The translations under genes and the position numbers were made by a program. From positions 248,001 to 312,000 of the forward strand of contig PKTR01000002.1 in assembly GCA_002869065.1 (NCBI GenBank): a DNA stretch of 64,000 bases, read 5' to 3'. The notes below the pieces were generated by a model that saw only the letters and a list, made by a program, of their open reading frames with translations, ran no database searches and was not told the origin of the DNA. Below are positions 63,798-64,000 of the stretch, piece after piece (within the stretch, counting starts at the first letter, position 1; every line of letters starts with the position of its first letter). The DNA comes from Hyphomicrobiales bacterium. GTDB lineage: Bacteria; Pseudomonadota; Alphaproteobacteria; Rhizobiales; Rhodobiaceae.

Positions 63798-63868
63798 TGA
63801 GTATGTGGGACAGAGGACGTGCGAGCTTCGGGCTCTGCCCGCCCGCAAGGCTGCACGCCAACCCAAAG

Positions 63869-63900
63869 AAGCCCGGGGGAAATGTTCCACCGGGCTTTTT
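63869..63900. terminator. Terminator at the end of the gene on the right edge
   Basis: Stem AAGCCCGG (63869-63876) / CCGGGCTT (63890-63897), with T-rich sequence on both outer sides (TTTTT on plus, TTCTTT on minus), so it can act in both directions. It lies just past the stop of the minus-strand gene. Confidence 0.75.
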
Positions 63901-63904
63901 GTCT

Positions 63905-64000
63905 CTACAGCAGCGACTTCAGCGGGAAATCGGGGTCGGCGGCCTGATCCGGCGTCGGGCCGGCACCTGCGGCGAGCAACTTGCGCGCCATGATGTAGTC
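63905..64000 (-). CDS. C-terminal end of an unidentified protein (partial)
   Basis: The last 31 codons and the TAG stop (63905-63907) of a minus-strand gene that enters from the right edge. The visible end includes YIMARKLLAAGAGPTPD and finishes FPLKSLL. Codon use is native, and a terminator lies immediately after it. The family cannot be named from so short a piece. Confidence 0.65.
   Translation of the reverse strand, partial: DYIMARKLLAAGAGPTPDQAADPDFPLKSLL

Overview
The window is high-GC, densely packed bacterial chromosome. The gene set points to an alphaproteobacterium, most likely of the Hyphomicrobiales (Rhizobiales) type. The evidence is ethylmalonyl-CoA pathway genes, a QueG/NDUFA9-like/UppP housekeeping block, a nested hairpin (20220-20264) of a kind common in Rhizobiales intergenic DNA, and paired inverted palindromes of the alphaproteobacterial REP style. 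It reads as a metabolically flexible sulfur oxidiser. It carries form IA RubisCO (CO2 fixation), a reverse-type APS reductase operon (sulfite oxidation), a persulfide-handling gene cluster, crotonyl-CoA carboxylase/reductase plus ethylmalonyl-CoA mutase (C2/acetyl-CoA assimilation), and a full 4,5-cleavage pathway for protocatechuate/gallate. Species identity is inference; no 16S gene is present.

Layout. 1-955: 3' part missing glgC (minus). 1057-1392: ribbon-helix-helix protein. 1526-7082: twelve-gene sulfur-trafficking operon (split YeeE/YedE permease, TusA, three short membrane-anchored proteins, a cysteine-less double rhodanese, three DsrE/TusBCD-like proteins, a periplasmic thiosulfate sulfurtransferase, a c-type cytochrome), closed by a clear terminator. 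7283-12846: dppABCDF peptide ABC transporter. 12888-13376: NsrR-like Rrf2 regulator. 13490-20172: cbbR divergent from cbbL-cbbS-(terminator)-cbbQ-cbbO plus one small unknown gene. 20265-25136 (minus): CAP-domain lipoprotein, large MscS channel, ccr. 25605-29891 (plus): small membrane protein, ethylmalonyl-CoA mutase, aldehyde dehydrogenase. 30044-39494: envelope genes (DUF4424, AsmA, MltB, LpxL-like acyltransferase), an acetyltransferase, a cytochrome P450 and a cNMP-binding membrane protein. 39524-44295 (minus): SlyD-type isomerase, then the apr operon aprM-aprB-aprA with two small unknown genes at its 3' end. About 1.2 kb without a convincing gene follows, then tRNA-Leu(CAG). 45825-53432: housekeeping and accessory genes, including one AT-rich gene that looks imported. 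53565-63278: divergent aromatic ring-cleavage clusters. The minus arm holds a LysR regulator with two DNA-binding domains, a dehydrogenase-LigA fusion, LigB and LigC; the plus arm holds galB, aldolase, tautomerase, LigI, a second LigA/LigB pair and an HbpS-like gene. 63279-64000: repeats and the 3' end of an unidentified gene.

How the genes work together. Sulfur compounds would be moved and handed on as persulfides by the 1526-7082 cluster (YeeE import, TusA/DsrE relay, periplasmic rhodanese and cytochrome c). Sulfite could be oxidised to APS by AprBA, with electrons passing to the membrane through AprM, and the energy could drive RubisCO. Aromatic acids would be cleaved by two LigAB-type dioxygenases and converted by LigC/LigI/GalD/GalB/aldolase to pyruvate and oxaloacetate. 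Acetyl-CoA could be assimilated through Ccr/Ecm. Four copies of a roughly 147-bp three-hairpin element (28102, 48895, 63347, 63651) sit only in intergenic gaps.
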